NCBI RefSeq assembly: GCF_033118175.1
Contig: NC_083691.1
Span: 56,634,001 to 56,698,000 of the forward strand
DNA length: 64,000 nt
Reading direction: 5' to 3'
Source: Dama dama
Lineage: Eukaryota; Chordata; Mammalia; Artiodactyla; Cervidae
The position numbers and the translations under genes were made by a program. Under the pieces are notes generated by a model. The model saw only the letters and a list, made by a program, of their open reading frames with translations, did not search any database and was not told the DNA's origin. How positions within the stretch are numbered: position 1 is the first letter of the stretch; the number at the start of each line of letters is the position of its first letter. This document shows, one piece after another, positions 42,301 through 47,737 of the stretch.

Positions 42301-44815
42301 CCCCCAACCAATCAACCAATCAACAGAGGCAATCTTGCAGCTTTGGAGTTTATCCAAAGAAAAAAAGAGAGGGACTTCCCTGATAGTCCAGTGGTTAAGA
42401 CTCTGTGCTTCTATTGCAGGGGGTGAGGGTTCAATCCCTAGTTTGGGACCAAGATCCTGCAAGCCCCACAGTGTGATAAAAAACAACAAACAAAAAAACA
42501 GGAAGAGAAGAAAAAAAAGAAAGAAAATAAAAGAGGTGTGGGCCATCCTTGCTTATAAACTGTAAAAGGCAACTTCCTTGCCTTTCCTCTGCTAATGTTT
42601 TCTCTTGCCGTATGTGTCCACATTGGTGTGTGAATTTGTATTTCTGGCCAAATGAATACTTTTGCATAAGGAAGTTGTATTTTTTTGAATGGAGGGTACC
42701 CTCTTCAATCCATGGAGGTAAGAATACCACTCTGTCCCACGAAGAACATTCAAATTATTTTTTTCCCCTAAACTTCTTAGCTTTTTCCCAAGGAGAGGTT
42801 GAGTGCTCCTGAAGGCTGCCAGCTCCCAGTACTCAAGTTCCAAGTACAATCCTGACCCCGTTTCCCTGTGAGGACTTGGCTCAGTGGCCCAGGTCAGAGT
42901 CTCCACCTCACAGCCTCACCACGTGGGGTGTTTGGCATCTGACTGTGGCTCTGTGTGCCTCAATCTATCTTTGATGGTGGATACCTCCCAGGGCTGATGG
43001 GAAAGCAAATGGACTTAGTCAGTGATGTCACTTTGTTTTATTTATTTATTCTATTTTGACTGCCCTGGGTCTTCACTGCAGTGTGCTGAGGCTTCTCTCT
43101 AGTTGCCCCACAGCAAGTGGGATCTTAATTCCCCACTGAGGGATTGAACCTGTGTCCCCTGCATTGGAAGGAGGATTGTTAACCACTGGACCACCAGGGA
43201 AGTCCCATGGTCCCTTTATAAGCTGTCAAATGCTGTGTAGATGCAAGGCAGGTTGGGAATGTGTGTTATGATTACTTGCTGTGTCCCCACAGGAAGCTGT
43301 ACCATCCCAACAATGCCCAGCTGGGCATGGCCATCATGCGGGCAGGGCTGACCAACTGGCATGCTGGCAACATTGAGGTGGGGCATGGCATGATCTGCAA
43401 AGCTTATGCCATCCTCCTGGTCACACATGGACCCTCTCATCCCATCACCAAGGACTTAGAGGCAAGTGGCATCTTGGGGCCAGGTTGGGCTATCTGAAGA
43501 TGAAAGCTGAGTACTAGATTCTGCTTTTGCAAAGACCCTAGTTGTGTCAATTCAGACTTGCTTAGTCCCTCCTCTCGTTTTACATCTGAAAAAACAAGCC
43601 CAGGAGGGAATTCAGGAGGGATTCAGACGTGCTTAGTCTCTCCTCTCATTTTACATCTGAAAAAACTGAAGCCCAGGGAAGGAGAGTAACTTGTCCTTAG
43701 TCACAAAGCGAGTGGATGGCAAAACTCAGACTTGAACCCTAGGTTGCTCCAAGCCTGGACTGAGAAAACCTAATGGTGTGCGTGTGTGTATAACAGGTAC
43801 ATTAGAAAACCTGCTACGGGGAGTAGAGTCAGAGAGCACAGGCTCTAGAATCAGACCACTGCTGGGATCCAATTCCTGCTTTACCACTTTCCAGCTGTGT
43901 GGCTGCTAATAATGTATGGGCCTCAGTCTCCTCATCAGTGAAATGGAGGAAAAAGACAGGGTTGGCACAAGGGTTTGATGAGTTGGTGTGTGAATGGCAT
44001 GCTTTTCATAGCTGCTGGTTTCCTTTGTGCTTTGAAGACTGATTTATTTGAAGGTAACAGAGTCCAAAGGAGTGTACTCAGGCAGCAGTATAGGGAAAGA
44101 GGATAGACTCTGGCGTCATAGAATGTATGAGAAGACTAACTTTATGTCAGTATATTAAGCTTGTCAAATAAGTCATTGTCACCGAATTCACTGCTCTGAC
44201 CTTAGCCCTGCAGCGAAGCCTGGCCCTTAATAAATATTTCTTGAATTAACATTATGAGGGTGAGGGTTTTGCTATGTGTCACAGGCTGTAGTCTTCCTGG
44301 CACACTGTAAAGTACAAGGGCATCTCACCCATTTCAAGTATGAGCAAACTGAGGGCTGAAGGGATTAAACAGCCAAGGTTCAAACCCAGGTCCCCACTTG
44401 GCACTTCCTAAGAATAATCTCCGCTGAGAACAGTCCCTCAAGCTACTCTCTCTCAGTGGTTCGTGTGACTGCCTCTTCCTAACAAATGGAGCCCACTGTC
44501 AAGACATTCGACCCCCAGTGGATGAGTGTGAGTATACATGTGTGCATGTGTGTGTAGGGTGTATGTATGTCCTTTCCAGTAGGGCCAACGTAAGTCAGAG
44601 ACCGACACGTTCTGGGGCTTTGTCATCACTGTTTTCGATGTATCTGCGTCCCACAGGCCATGCGGATGCAGACGGAGATGGAACTGCGCATGTTCCGCCA
44701 GAACGAATTCATGTACCACAAGATGCGCGAGGCCGCCCTGAACAACCAACCCATGCAGGTCATGGCCGAGCCCAGCAACGAGCCGGCGCCGGCTCTGTTC
44801 CACAAGAAGCAATGA
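5032..44815 (+). CDS. SMYD1: SMYD1, SET and MYND domain protein 1 (10 coding exons)
   Basis: Join of 5032-5168, 16539-16715, 19220-19433, 21359-21489, 24253-24291, 26379-26568, 38112-38204, 41802-41965, 43293-43461 and 44657-44815. It totals 1473 nt, 490 residues plus a TGA stop, the usual length of the family. Seen: an N-terminal SET portion from residue 7; a MYND zinc finger at 52-90 with all eight ligands (C52, C55, C65, C68, C74, C78, H86, C90); the SET core motif NHDCWPNC at 205-212; GEELTVSY at 245-252; a post-SET C-x-C-x2-C at 274-279; and a helical TPR-like C-terminal half from about 297. Known of the family: a muscle-restricted lysine methyltransferase and myosin chaperone/sarcomere factor that binds skNAC through MYND and is needed for heart and skeletal muscle development. 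The frame is open across every junction, with no stop or frameshift. Compared with the human protein from memory, C28 and V50 stand where W and F are expected; both could be lineage changes. Confidence 0.97.
5255..5508 (+). mobile_element. L1 3' end
   Basis: Ends gctaacacaacattgtaaag, caattatcctctaattaata, the ruminant L1 3' tail. It starts 87 bp after SMYD1 exon 1. Confidence 0.75.
5672..5884 (+). mobile_element. Bov-tA SINE
   Basis: gggcttccctgatggctcag to ttggacattactgagtgac. Confidence 0.9.
6340..6464 (-). mobile_element. CHR-type SINE fragment
   Basis: ctggccacactgtgtggctt through cctaaccactacgtcaccag to ggaactccc. Confidence 0.8.
6973..7126 (-). mobile_element. Bov-tA SINE, tRNA head truncated
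   Basis: tgtgctcagttgctttagtt to ggatcttcccgaaccag, where homology stops before the head. Confidence 0.85.
7780..7961 (-). mobile_element. Bov-tA SINE with internal deletion
   Basis: gttgttgtttagtcattaag to gagccaccaaggaaaccc; about 15-20 bases are missing from the central Bov-A unit. Confidence 0.85.
8020..8222 (-). mobile_element. Bov-tA SINE, diverged
   Basis: gcatgcccagtcatgtctga to gctggcaggcagattttttt; its tRNA end is degraded. Confidence 0.8.
8528..8592 (+). mobile_element. L1 3' tail fragment
   Basis: cctgaaactaatacaacatt followed by caactatatttcaataaaaa. Confidence 0.65.
9009..9222 (+). mobile_element. Bov-tA SINE
   Basis: gggcttcccaggtggcacag to gagtcagaaatgactgagtg. Confidence 0.9.
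10322..10400 (-). mobile_element. CHR-type SINE fragment
   Basis: cggcatgtgggaatcttccc then gatcagggattgaac; it abuts the next Bov-tA. Confidence 0.65.
10403..10601 (+). mobile_element. Bov-tA SINE
   Basis: gcttccctggtggcttggat to gagttggacactttcacttt. Confidence 0.9.
10642..10712 (-). mobile_element. Bov-A/BovB fragment
   Basis: gttgttgtttagtcactaag to ggactgtagactgccagg, then it stops. Confidence 0.75.
10838..11136 (-). mobile_element. L1 3' fragment
   Basis: tttgtattagagtatagtca through ttatccattttaaatatagc to attctctaagtct. Confidence 0.8.
11973..12282 (+). mobile_element. CHR-type SINE, near full length
   Basis: gggggcttccctggtggctc head, repeated 'gcccatgcactgcaacaaga' body and an aaacaaataaataa tail. 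Confidence 0.88.
12540..12890 (+). mobile_element. L2 LINE remnant
   Basis: The end aaggcacataatagatgctc followed by aataaaagc is the conserved L2 3' end; the upstream part is diverged. Confidence 0.6.
12955..13129 (-). mobile_element. L1 3' fragment (interrupted)
   Basis: attgaagtatttttaattta, ttagtttcaagagtacaaca. It continues at 13381 after a SINE insertion flanked by the 10-bp duplication AGTAGTTTGT (13130-13139 and 13371-13380). Confidence 0.8.
13140..13370 (-). mobile_element. CHR-type SINE with extra 3' sequence
   Basis: The recognisable CHR part is about 13235-13370 (ttggctgcatgtgggatctt to gagggaaatccc). The rest of the inserted block, up to the duplication at 13139, is non-CHR. 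Confidence 0.75.
13381..13630 (-). mobile_element. L1 3' fragment (continuation)
   Basis: ctatatctgtgagtctgttt and cttatttcactaagcataat are standard L1 3' region sequences. Confidence 0.75.
13720..13851 (-). mobile_element. L1 3' fragment
   Basis: aattggaggataattatttt, gccatacatcaacatgaatt. Confidence 0.75.
14490..14706 (+). mobile_element. L1 3' end
   Basis: caacaaggacctactataca to gtaaatcaactatacttcaa and taaaatag. It is followed by an opposite-strand L1 end. Confidence 0.8.
14722..14886 (-). mobile_element. L1 3' fragment
   Basis: ttaaagtacagttgatctgt to cctgtgttgtacagtatatt. Confidence 0.75.
14890..16046. other. SMYD1 intron 1 stretch without recognised features
   Basis: No coding exon, recent SINE or strong simple repeat recognised in 14890-16046. 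Short open frames here have no conserved-protein look. Confidence 0.6.
16047..16362 (+). mobile_element. CHR-type SINE 176 bp before SMYD1 exon 2
   Basis: gggcttccttggtggctcag head to a ctaaataaataaaattg tail. A small internal duplication (gagtctgtgctctag repeated) lies at about 16170-16197. Confidence 0.88.
16539..16715 (+). CDS. SMYD1: SMYD1 coding exon 2 (residues 46-105, MYND finger)
   Basis: Acceptor tatttccag ends at 16538; donor gtcaga starts at 16716; phase 2 on both sides. It carries the whole MYND zinc finger, with its eight Cys/His ligands in the C-x2-C, C-x2-C, C-x3-C, H-x3-C arrangement. MYND binds proline-rich partners; in SMYD1 this is the skNAC interaction module. Residue 50 is Val where Phe is recalled for human. 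It sits just before the first zinc ligand. Confidence 0.96.
16884..17093 (-). mobile_element. Bov-tA SINE
   Basis: gtgcttagtcactcaattgt to accatcagggaagtccc; in SMYD1 intron 2. Confidence 0.9.
17195..17372 (+). mobile_element. L1 3' end
   Basis: gcaactgaaactaacacaac then gttgtaaatcaagtatactc. Confidence 0.75.
18203..18300. mobile_element. MIR SINE remnant
   Basis: cattggagaggttcagagag then gcaacttgcccagagtcaca, the MIR core end. Confidence 0.55.
18485..18601 (-). mobile_element. CHR-type SINE fragment
   Basis: gcatgtgggatcttagctcc to ccactagggaagtcccc. A run of C with interruptions lies just upstream (18461-18483). Confidence 0.8.
18848..19053 (+). mobile_element. Bov-tA SINE
   Basis: gggcttccctagtagttcag to gagtcagacaggacttcgtg; 167 bp before SMYD1 exon 3. 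Confidence 0.9.
19220..19433 (+). CDS. SMYD1: SMYD1 coding exon 3 (residues 105-176)
   Basis: Acceptor ttccgcacag ends at 19219; the donor gtgcgt at 19434 directly follows the GTG of Val176, so the intron is phase 0. It encodes the SET-I insert region, including LVSVDDLQNHVEHF and the MQYISHIFGV end. Locally GC-rich compared with the surrounding intron. Confidence 0.95.
19505..19665 (+). mobile_element. CHR-type SINE
   Basis: gggacttccctcgtggtcca to cagtgttgtagcaaattcaa and taaacac; 72 bp after SMYD1 exon 3. Confidence 0.85.
19922..20079 (+). mobile_element. CHR-type SINE
   Basis: gggggacttccctggtggtc to gtgataaattcaataaagac. Its 3' part resembles that of 19505-19665, so both look like one CHR subfamily. 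Confidence 0.85.
20515..20557. repeat. (CG)n(TG)n alternating tract
   Basis: 43 bases of strict purine-pyrimidine alternation, CG to about 20532 and then TG; in SMYD1 intron 3. Confidence 0.95.
20970..21098 (-). mobile_element. CHR-type SINE fragment
   Basis: gtggctttttctggcactgc to cactgggccacgagagaatt. Confidence 0.75.
21359..21489 (+). CDS. SMYD1: SMYD1 coding exon 4 (residues 177-220, SET core)
   Basis: Acceptor cttctgggcag ends at 21358; donor gtgagt at 21490. It carries INCNGF and the NHDCWPNC motif (205-212), the S-adenosylmethionine-binding/pseudoknot core of SET domains; C208 is expected to pair with the post-SET cysteines around zinc. The last codon, Asn220, is split in phase 2. 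Confidence 0.96.
22408..22626 (-). mobile_element. Bov-tA SINE carrying a foreign CHR/flank patch
   Basis: Bov-A end gtgtcactcagttggtgtct; tRNA end ctgtctgagctactgggga. The middle (22501-22548) is replaced by a CHR end plus nine flanking bases, nearly identical to 30889-30936. Confidence 0.85.
23240..23345. mobile_element. MIR SINE remnant
   Basis: gtggaaagaatactggttgt, tactacctgtgtgactgg. Confidence 0.45.
23514..23690 (-). mobile_element. BovB LINE 3' fragment
   Basis: gttgttcagtcgcttagtcg, cattgagtcgatgatgccat, ccaaccatctcattctctgt. Confidence 0.85.
24253..24291 (+). CDS. SMYD1: SMYD1 coding exon 5, 39-nt cassette exon
   Basis: Acceptor gtttttcag ends at 24252; donor gtgggt at 24292. It encodes HEAVKSMFHTQM plus split codons at both ends (residues 220-233). 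Both flanking introns are phase 2, so skipping removes 13 residues in frame and turns Asn220 into Lys. This matches the 13-residue difference known between the two muscle isoforms (skm-BOP1 and skm-BOP2). The donor is weaker than the other donors of the gene, in line with optional inclusion (inference). Confidence 0.93.
24820..24960 (+). mobile_element. MIR SINE remnant
   Basis: ttacttcacctctctgggta then tcctcatctgtgaaatgagg. Confidence 0.6.
25109..25170. repeat. (GT)n(AT)n microsatellite
   Basis: GT run to about 25126, then mixed bases, then an uninterrupted AT run to 25170; SMYD1 intron 5. Confidence 0.95.
26379..26568 (+). CDS. SMYD1: SMYD1 coding exon 6 (residues 233-296, SET end and post-SET)
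   Basis: Acceptor ttggtctag ends at 26378; donor gtacat at 26569; the exon ends in phase 0 at Lys296. It carries GEELTVSY (245-252), with the catalytic-site tyrosine, and the post-SET C274-T-C276-E-H-C279 zinc ligands. The open frame continues upstream into the intron and has no meaning there. Confidence 0.96.
26735..26865 (+). mobile_element. MIR SINE remnant
   Basis: ttttctcaattgtaaaatag then gctgttatgaggattaaaca; 166 bp after SMYD1 exon 6. Confidence 0.55.
27451..27597 (+). mobile_element. CHR-type SINE
   Basis: gggacttccctggtggtcca to gtggtgcagccaagaaaata and an A-rich tail. Confidence 0.88.
28036..28252 (+). mobile_element. Bov-tA SINE
   Basis: gggcttccaaggttgcacta to gagtcggacgtgactgaagt. 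Confidence 0.9.
28798..29019 (-). mobile_element. Bov-tA SINE nested in L1
   Basis: gcatgctaagttgcttcagt to tgccactgggaagcc; L1 sequence resumes after an AC repeat. Confidence 0.9.
29022..29049. repeat. (AC)n microsatellite
   Basis: 14 AC units at the SINE/L1 boundary. Confidence 0.95.
29532..29897 (-). mobile_element. CHR-type SINE, full length, with 15-bp target duplication
   Basis: Flanked by TGAGCTCTATTTCTT at 29517-29531 and 29898-29912. Body ggttgtgctgggtcttcctt to gtgccaccagggaagtc. Confidence 0.9.
29940..30370 (-). mobile_element. Old interspersed repeat, family not assigned
   Basis: ttgtgtcctggggctgccat, agttctggaggctaaaattt, aattacatctgcactgaccc. Same family as 1072-1440 and 51600-52480. 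Confidence 0.5.
30511..30927 (-). mobile_element. CHR-type SINE interrupted by a Bov-A unit
   Basis: The outer target duplication aggaatgtgttct lies at 30498-30510 and 30928-30940. The CHR body runs to 30780 and resumes at 30911 (accaccagggaaacc). Confidence 0.9.
30781..30898 (-). mobile_element. Bov-A monomer nested in CHR SINE
   Basis: Starts tgcttgctgctgctgctaag. Flanked by cttatccactgc (30769-30780) and cttagccactgc (30899-30910), an 11/12 target duplication of CHR sequence. Confidence 0.88.
31182..31455 (-). mobile_element. Bov-A2 SINE (two Bov-A units)
   Basis: Two Bov-A units joined by a gaaagtgaaaagtgaaagtg linker, with flanks cataacttgcttct (31168-31181) and cataacctgcttct (31456-31469). 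Confidence 0.92.
31602..31960. repeat. 45-bp-arm inverted repeat interrupted by a SINE
   Basis: Left arm 31602-31646. The right arm is 31679-31707 plus 31945-31960 once the SINE and one duplication copy are removed. Arms match at 42 of 45 positions around a 32-base loop. Confidence 0.85.
31708..31932 (-). mobile_element. Bov-tA SINE
   Basis: Flanked by the 12-bp duplication TTTGAGTTCATT at 31696-31707 and 31933-31944. Confidence 0.92.
32143..32272 (-). mobile_element. L1 3' fragment
   Basis: gttgtgttagtttcaggagc, acatgtatccattctcctcc. Confidence 0.75.
32535..32726 (+). mobile_element. Bov-tA SINE flanked by a 36-bp direct repeat
   Basis: ttttcatggtggctcagaca to gagtcagacatgaa. The flanks 32499-32534 and 32727-32762 match at 33 of 36 bases. 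Confidence 0.9.
32863..32995 (+). mobile_element. Bov-A unit without tRNA head
   Basis: gaagggaatggctacccacc to gagtggctaacactttcact. Confidence 0.88.
33003..33165 (+). mobile_element. MIR SINE
   Basis: gtggaaaggacactggagaa, ttgggcaagtttcttccttg, tttcctcatctgtgaagtgg. Confidence 0.65.
33299..33429. repeat. Compound (GT)(AT)(AC) microsatellite, near-palindromic
   Basis: GT run 33299-33324, about 58 bases of AT-rich ATGT/ATAT, AC run 33382-33397, then mixed AT/AC. Confidence 0.93.
33625..33725. repeat. Pyrimidine-rich CTCCTC tract
   Basis: Almost all C/T with a recurring ggttcctcct / ggctcctct unit; SMYD1 intron 6. Confidence 0.75.
34040..34400 (-). mobile_element. L1 3' fragment
   Basis: aattggaggataattgcttt to cctgcagataggttcatcag. 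Confidence 0.82.
34958..35168 (+). mobile_element. Bov-tA SINE
   Basis: ctttcctggtagctcagaca to cggacattttcacttttc. Confidence 0.88.
35858..36330 (-). mobile_element. BovB LINE 3' fragment
   Basis: gttcagtcactaagtcgtgt, ggagcttcagcttcagcatc, gactactggaaaaaccatag. About 470 bp, 5' truncated. Confidence 0.9.
36985..37205 (-). mobile_element. CHR-type SINE
   Basis: tttattttgttgcatcaggt to ccactggatcaccaaggaag. Confidence 0.82.
37750..38040 (+). mobile_element. L1 3' end, 72 bp before SMYD1 exon 7
   Basis: ggcagaaactaacacaacat, caattatactccaataaaaa. Its A-tail end is next to the exon 7 acceptor region. Confidence 0.82.
38112..38204 (+). CDS. SMYD1: SMYD1 coding exon 7 (residues 297-327)
   Basis: Acceptor cctttcccag ends at 38111; donor gtaaat at 38205; 93 nt, phase 0 at both ends. 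It encodes PSQEVVKEMIQFSKDTLEKI onward, the first helices of the C-terminal TPR-like domain. Skipping this exon would also keep the frame. Confidence 0.95.
38640..38790. mobile_element. MER5-like hAT DNA transposon remnant
   Basis: acatcaagatttttaaagct, caatgtgcacctaaagttga, the conserved MER5 body. Confidence 0.55.
39670..39860. mobile_element. MER5-like remnant
   Basis: agacactgggattttacaaa, tgagtgcacactggtatcac; weaker match than the copy at 38640. Confidence 0.35.
40170..40350 (+). mobile_element. MIR SINE
   Basis: tttcctcatctgggaaaatg, gtacctctctcatcatgctg. Confidence 0.6.
40378..41080 (-). mobile_element. L1 3' fragment (interrupted by BovB)
   Basis: aattggaggataattacaat to aatagattcatcaggactat. 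L1-type sequence resumes at 41381. Confidence 0.78.
41093..41368 (-). mobile_element. BovB LINE fragment nested in L1
   Basis: Flanked by the 12-bp duplication TCTAGATTCCAT at 41081-41092 and 41369-41380. 5'-truncated 3' end of the element. Confidence 0.9.
41381..41565 (-). mobile_element. L1 3' fragment (continuation)
   Basis: tttttatggctgagcagaat, tatatgtaccattcatctgt. Confidence 0.75.
41802..41965 (+). CDS. SMYD1: SMYD1 coding exon 8 (residues 328-382)
   Basis: Acceptor gtgtctcctag ends at 41801; donor gtaggt at 41966; Met382 is split (AT|G). It encodes VVKLCRECLQKQEPVFADTN onward to YARRMVDGY, the second pair of TPR-like helices. Confidence 0.95.
42368..42510 (+). mobile_element. CHR-type SINE
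   Basis: gggacttccctgatagtcca to caagccccacagtgtgataa, then an A-rich tail. Confidence 0.88.
43032..43206 (-). mobile_element. CHR-type SINE, 86 bp before SMYD1 exon 9
   Basis: ttttgactgccctgggtctt to ctggaccaccagggaagtcc. Confidence 0.88.
43293..43461 (+). CDS. SMYD1: SMYD1 coding exon 9 (residues 382-438), GC donor
   Basis: Acceptor tgtccccacag ends at 43292. The exon ends at GAG (Glu438) and is followed by gcaagt, not gt. No GT in the neighbourhood keeps the frame with exon 10, and the bases around it (AG then gcaagt) match the usual GC-AG donor consensus. It encodes KLYHPNNAQLGMAIMRAGL and the rest of the TPR-like domain. Confidence 0.93.
43550..43677. repeat. 71-bp-period direct duplication in SMYD1 intron 9
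   Basis: attcagacttgcttagtccc at 43550 recurs as attcagacgtgcttagtctc at 43621; both continue into ttttacatctgaaaaaac. Confidence 0.88.
43824..43995 (+). mobile_element. MIR SINE
   Basis: gagcacaggctctagaatca, cctcagtctcctcatcagtg, aaatggagg. Confidence 0.65.
44657..44815 (+). CDS. SMYD1: SMYD1 coding exon 10 (residues 439-490 and stop)
   Basis: Acceptor gcgtcccacag ends at 44656. The frame runs AMRMQTEMELRMFRQNEF to the C-terminal ALFHKKQ and TGA at 44813-44815, the conserved end of the family. Confidence 0.96.
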   Translation, partial: AMRMQTEMELRMFRQNEFMYHKMREAALNNQPMQVMAEPSNEPAPALFHKKQ

Positions 44816-45129
44816 GGACCTGCAGGGTGGGGGAGGGGCGCCGTGGCTGGGGGACTGGGGAGACATCCTGGAGGTGGTGGGTTTTTGGGGAGACCCTTGA
44901 TGAGGAAATCAGGGTAATACGCAACTTTGTTGCCATGGGAACGTACTGCTCTGTGGTCCCTGGTGTCATTTTCTTTAACTTCAACTCAGTCCAGTTCAGT
45001 TTAACTCTATCCCAGCCCCGCCCGGTCTAACTCATCCTACAAGTGTTTATTGGGTGCTAGACCTTAGGTATAAAGAAGCTCCAAAGGCAACTGGGGAGAC
45101 GAAACATAAACAGTTAAACACGGTGTGAT

Positions 45130-45135
45130 AATAAA
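45130..45135 (+). terminator. SMYD1: Candidate SMYD1 polyadenylation signal
   Basis: AATAAA, the first on this strand after the stop codon, giving a 3' UTR of about 330 nt. A GT-rich tract (45177-45222) follows about 40 nt later, where a downstream GU-rich element is expected. Longer 3' UTRs cannot be excluded. Confidence 0.5.
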
Positions 45136-45173
45136 TGCAATGGTAAGCTCTATGGAGAGAGGGATATGTGTCT

Positions 45174-45176
<3 letters not shown>

Positions 45177-45222
<46 letters not shown>
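45177..45222. repeat. (GT)23 microsatellite
   Basis: 46 bases of GT, 40 bp after the candidate SMYD1 poly(A) signal. Confidence 0.97.
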
Positions 45223-45224
<2 letters not shown>

Positions 45225-46577
45225 TTGTCGGGGTGGTGGGCAGCGGTTGGTCATGGAGGAGATGACCTCTGAGCTGAGGGTGTCAGGTACCTGGAGTCTC
45301 AGTTGTCTGCTCACCTATCTGTACAGGTGTCTCAGGGATGTTCAGGATTTGCTGACTAGAATGGGTGTTGTCCAGTTTCCACAGGTGACTGTGGAGTTAT
45401 GAAGAAGGGACTGTGTTTGGGCCACGTGAGTCCTACTCAGAGAACTAGAACCTCTTTAATAAGGGTACTATGCAGAAGGAGATGGAGGTTTGCTCAAACC
45501 ACTTAAGGCCTCAGTTTAAAGTCTTGGTTCCCAGCATTATTCTGAAACTACTTTTAGAACAGAGAGGGAGTGGCTCCCTTCCCCACCCTCTGTGTCAAGC
45601 CTTGTGATTCCCATGATGTGGGAGTAGTTGGACGTTAGCTGAGATTTCTCTGGCCATTGGCCTTCTAGGATTGAAGAAGTCTCTTTAGGGTGAAGCTGAG
45701 AGAAAAATTTGGAAACCCACCTACCTGATAATCATGGGTCCAGCAGAATTGGCCTTTGGGTATTTGATTTGGCTACATGTGCCTGGGTGGTCTGTATCAG
45801 CTTAGACTTCATCACTGACCCCTAGGAAATCTCTATTTTTAGTTGTGAATAATTATGACTTCCTTGGGTTAATTTCTTTCATTGTGCATACCCTGGGTTC
45901 TCTGCTTTTCTTACCAGAAGGAATGTCTAATCTGGACGCTTCACATTTAGGTTGGGACCTCTTTGGGGTATAACCAACATGCCCTCATCTCCTGGGGAGC
46001 TGCTCTTGATTTTTCACTCAAGAGTGAGGGTCTTGGGAATCAACCAATCCAGCTGTCCCGTTGGCCTGGGACAGTTGTCCTAATTGTGCTTTTGTATCTT
46101 CTGGGAGCCCAAACTTCTCACCAGTGTTTTGGGGGATCCTGGACCAAAACACTCTTTTTGGGAGTGTCACCAAGTCTTCTATATCCTTTGGAGCCACCCT
46201 TGACCCCAGAGCTCTGACTAACATCTTGAAGTCACATGATCCCCCCAGGACCTATATTTGTCACTTGTGCCTAAAGAGTCACTTCCTCCATCCTTACACC
46301 CCTTCATCCTCAGAATGATCCACTGCCTCCCTTGGAACATAACAGCTCTGCCAATGTGCCAAAATCTTTGTCCAAAAAGTTCTGCAAAGATGCCAACTCT
46401 TTGCAGAATACTTGTACTTGGCACTTGGCTCTTTATTGAGGACACCTGCTTCTCTAGAACTTTCACTGGGAGAGTGACCGTTCTTTTAAGCTCACATACT
46501 ACACGACAAAGGACGGAACCAGCCCTCTCCCAGGGAGCCAACTGTACCAGTTCAAATGGTCCTTCTTCCATCCCCAG
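45223..46577. other. Intergenic stretch without recognised features
   Basis: Between the SMYD1 3' end and the next SINE. No gene and no recent repeat recognised. It may hold further SMYD1 3' UTR if a distal poly(A) site is used. Confidence 0.5.
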
Positions 46578-46785
46578 TCTTCCTAGGTGGCACTAGTGGT
46601 AAAAGCTGGCCTGCCAATGCAGGAGAGCCTGGTTTGATCCCTGGGTTGGAAAGATCCCCTGGAATAGGAAATGGAAACCCACTCTAATATTCTTGCCTGG
46701 GAAATTCCATGGACAGAGGAACCTGGTGGGGTACAGTCAGTGGGGCCACAAAGAGTTGGACATGACTGAAGTGACTTACCCTCAT
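46578..46785 (+). mobile_element. Bov-tA SINE
   Basis: gtcttcctaggtggcactag to ttggacatgactgaagtgac. Confidence 0.9.
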
Positions 46786-47280
46786 ATAAAACTTTCCTCC
46801 AAATCTGTTTCCTTCTTTGTCACTCTCATCTGCCACACTGCTGGTCATTCCCCCATACTCCTGGTCTGTTTTCCATCCCCTCTTCCTCAAATTAGGTGTC
46901 TGTCTTCCTTTTGACCCATGCCCCCTTTCAGCGGAGTTCTGACCTAGATTAATTCAGCTGTCTTATTTTTCCTCTGTTGTATCTGGAGGTCTGTGTGCAG
47001 CCAGGAAAATGGCACCTTTCATCATAGGTTCCTCCACAGACTCCTCTCCAACCTCAGCTGGCCTTGGGGTGCAGCCCAGACGTGCTCCCTGTGCCCCTCG
47101 CTGGCCCCCCCTTTGCCCAGTGGTTATTTCAGGTCTTCAATCTGGTTCTTGAGTTCTCTGCTTTCAGCAGGCCCTCATTGCCTACTTCATGGAGGGGCCA
47201 GGAGATGGGATTTCCTGTTTCCTCTTCCCACGAGGGTTCACACATGTCGTATCTGTGCTTGTGCTTCCTGTTCCGCACCC

Positions 47281-47295
47281 CCCCACTCCCCCCCC

Positions 47296-47326
<31 letters not shown>
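47281..47326. repeat. C-rich tract with uninterrupted C29
   Basis: Only three A and one T interrupt C from 47281; 47298-47326 is pure C (29 bases). Confidence 0.95.
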
Positions 47327-47549
47327 GCTTCACACTCCCTTCTACTCCAAAGCCAAACTCTCCACTTGTGCCTTGGACCCCTGTCCCCTCCTGGGTCTTT
47401 GAACCTCGCCTCCCCTATATTCTCTCTCATCTTGGACTCTTCACATTTCTGGCTTATTTAAAGCAGTTAATTGACATGCCGGGGACTCATAATCTTCAAA
47501 GCTAACTATTTTTTAAAAGGTTTTGTCTCCCATGGTTATTAACAACTCT

Positions 47550-47720
47550 TTTAAAACAATTTTACTGATTTTGGCTGCATTGGGCTTTTTTTTTTTTTTG
47601 GTTGTGTTACATAAACTCTTACTTGAGCATGTGGGATATATTTCCCTGACCAGGGATCGAACCCAGGCCCCCTGCATTGGGAGCACGGAGTCTTAGCCAC
47701 TGGACCACCAGGGAAGTCCC
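47550..47720 (-). mobile_element. CHR-type SINE
   Basis: attttggctgcattgggctt to ggaccaccagggaagtccc. Confidence 0.85.
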
Positions 47721-47737
47721 TCTTTTTTAAAAAAAAT

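Noticed and set aside
44518..45030. 170-codon + strand frame over SMYD1 exon 10
   Set aside because: It is in a different frame from the conserved SMYD1 C-terminus and has no recognisable protein similarity.
46993..47505. Proline-rich 170-codon frame
   Set aside because: Created by the C29 homopolymer; low complexity with no conservation signal.
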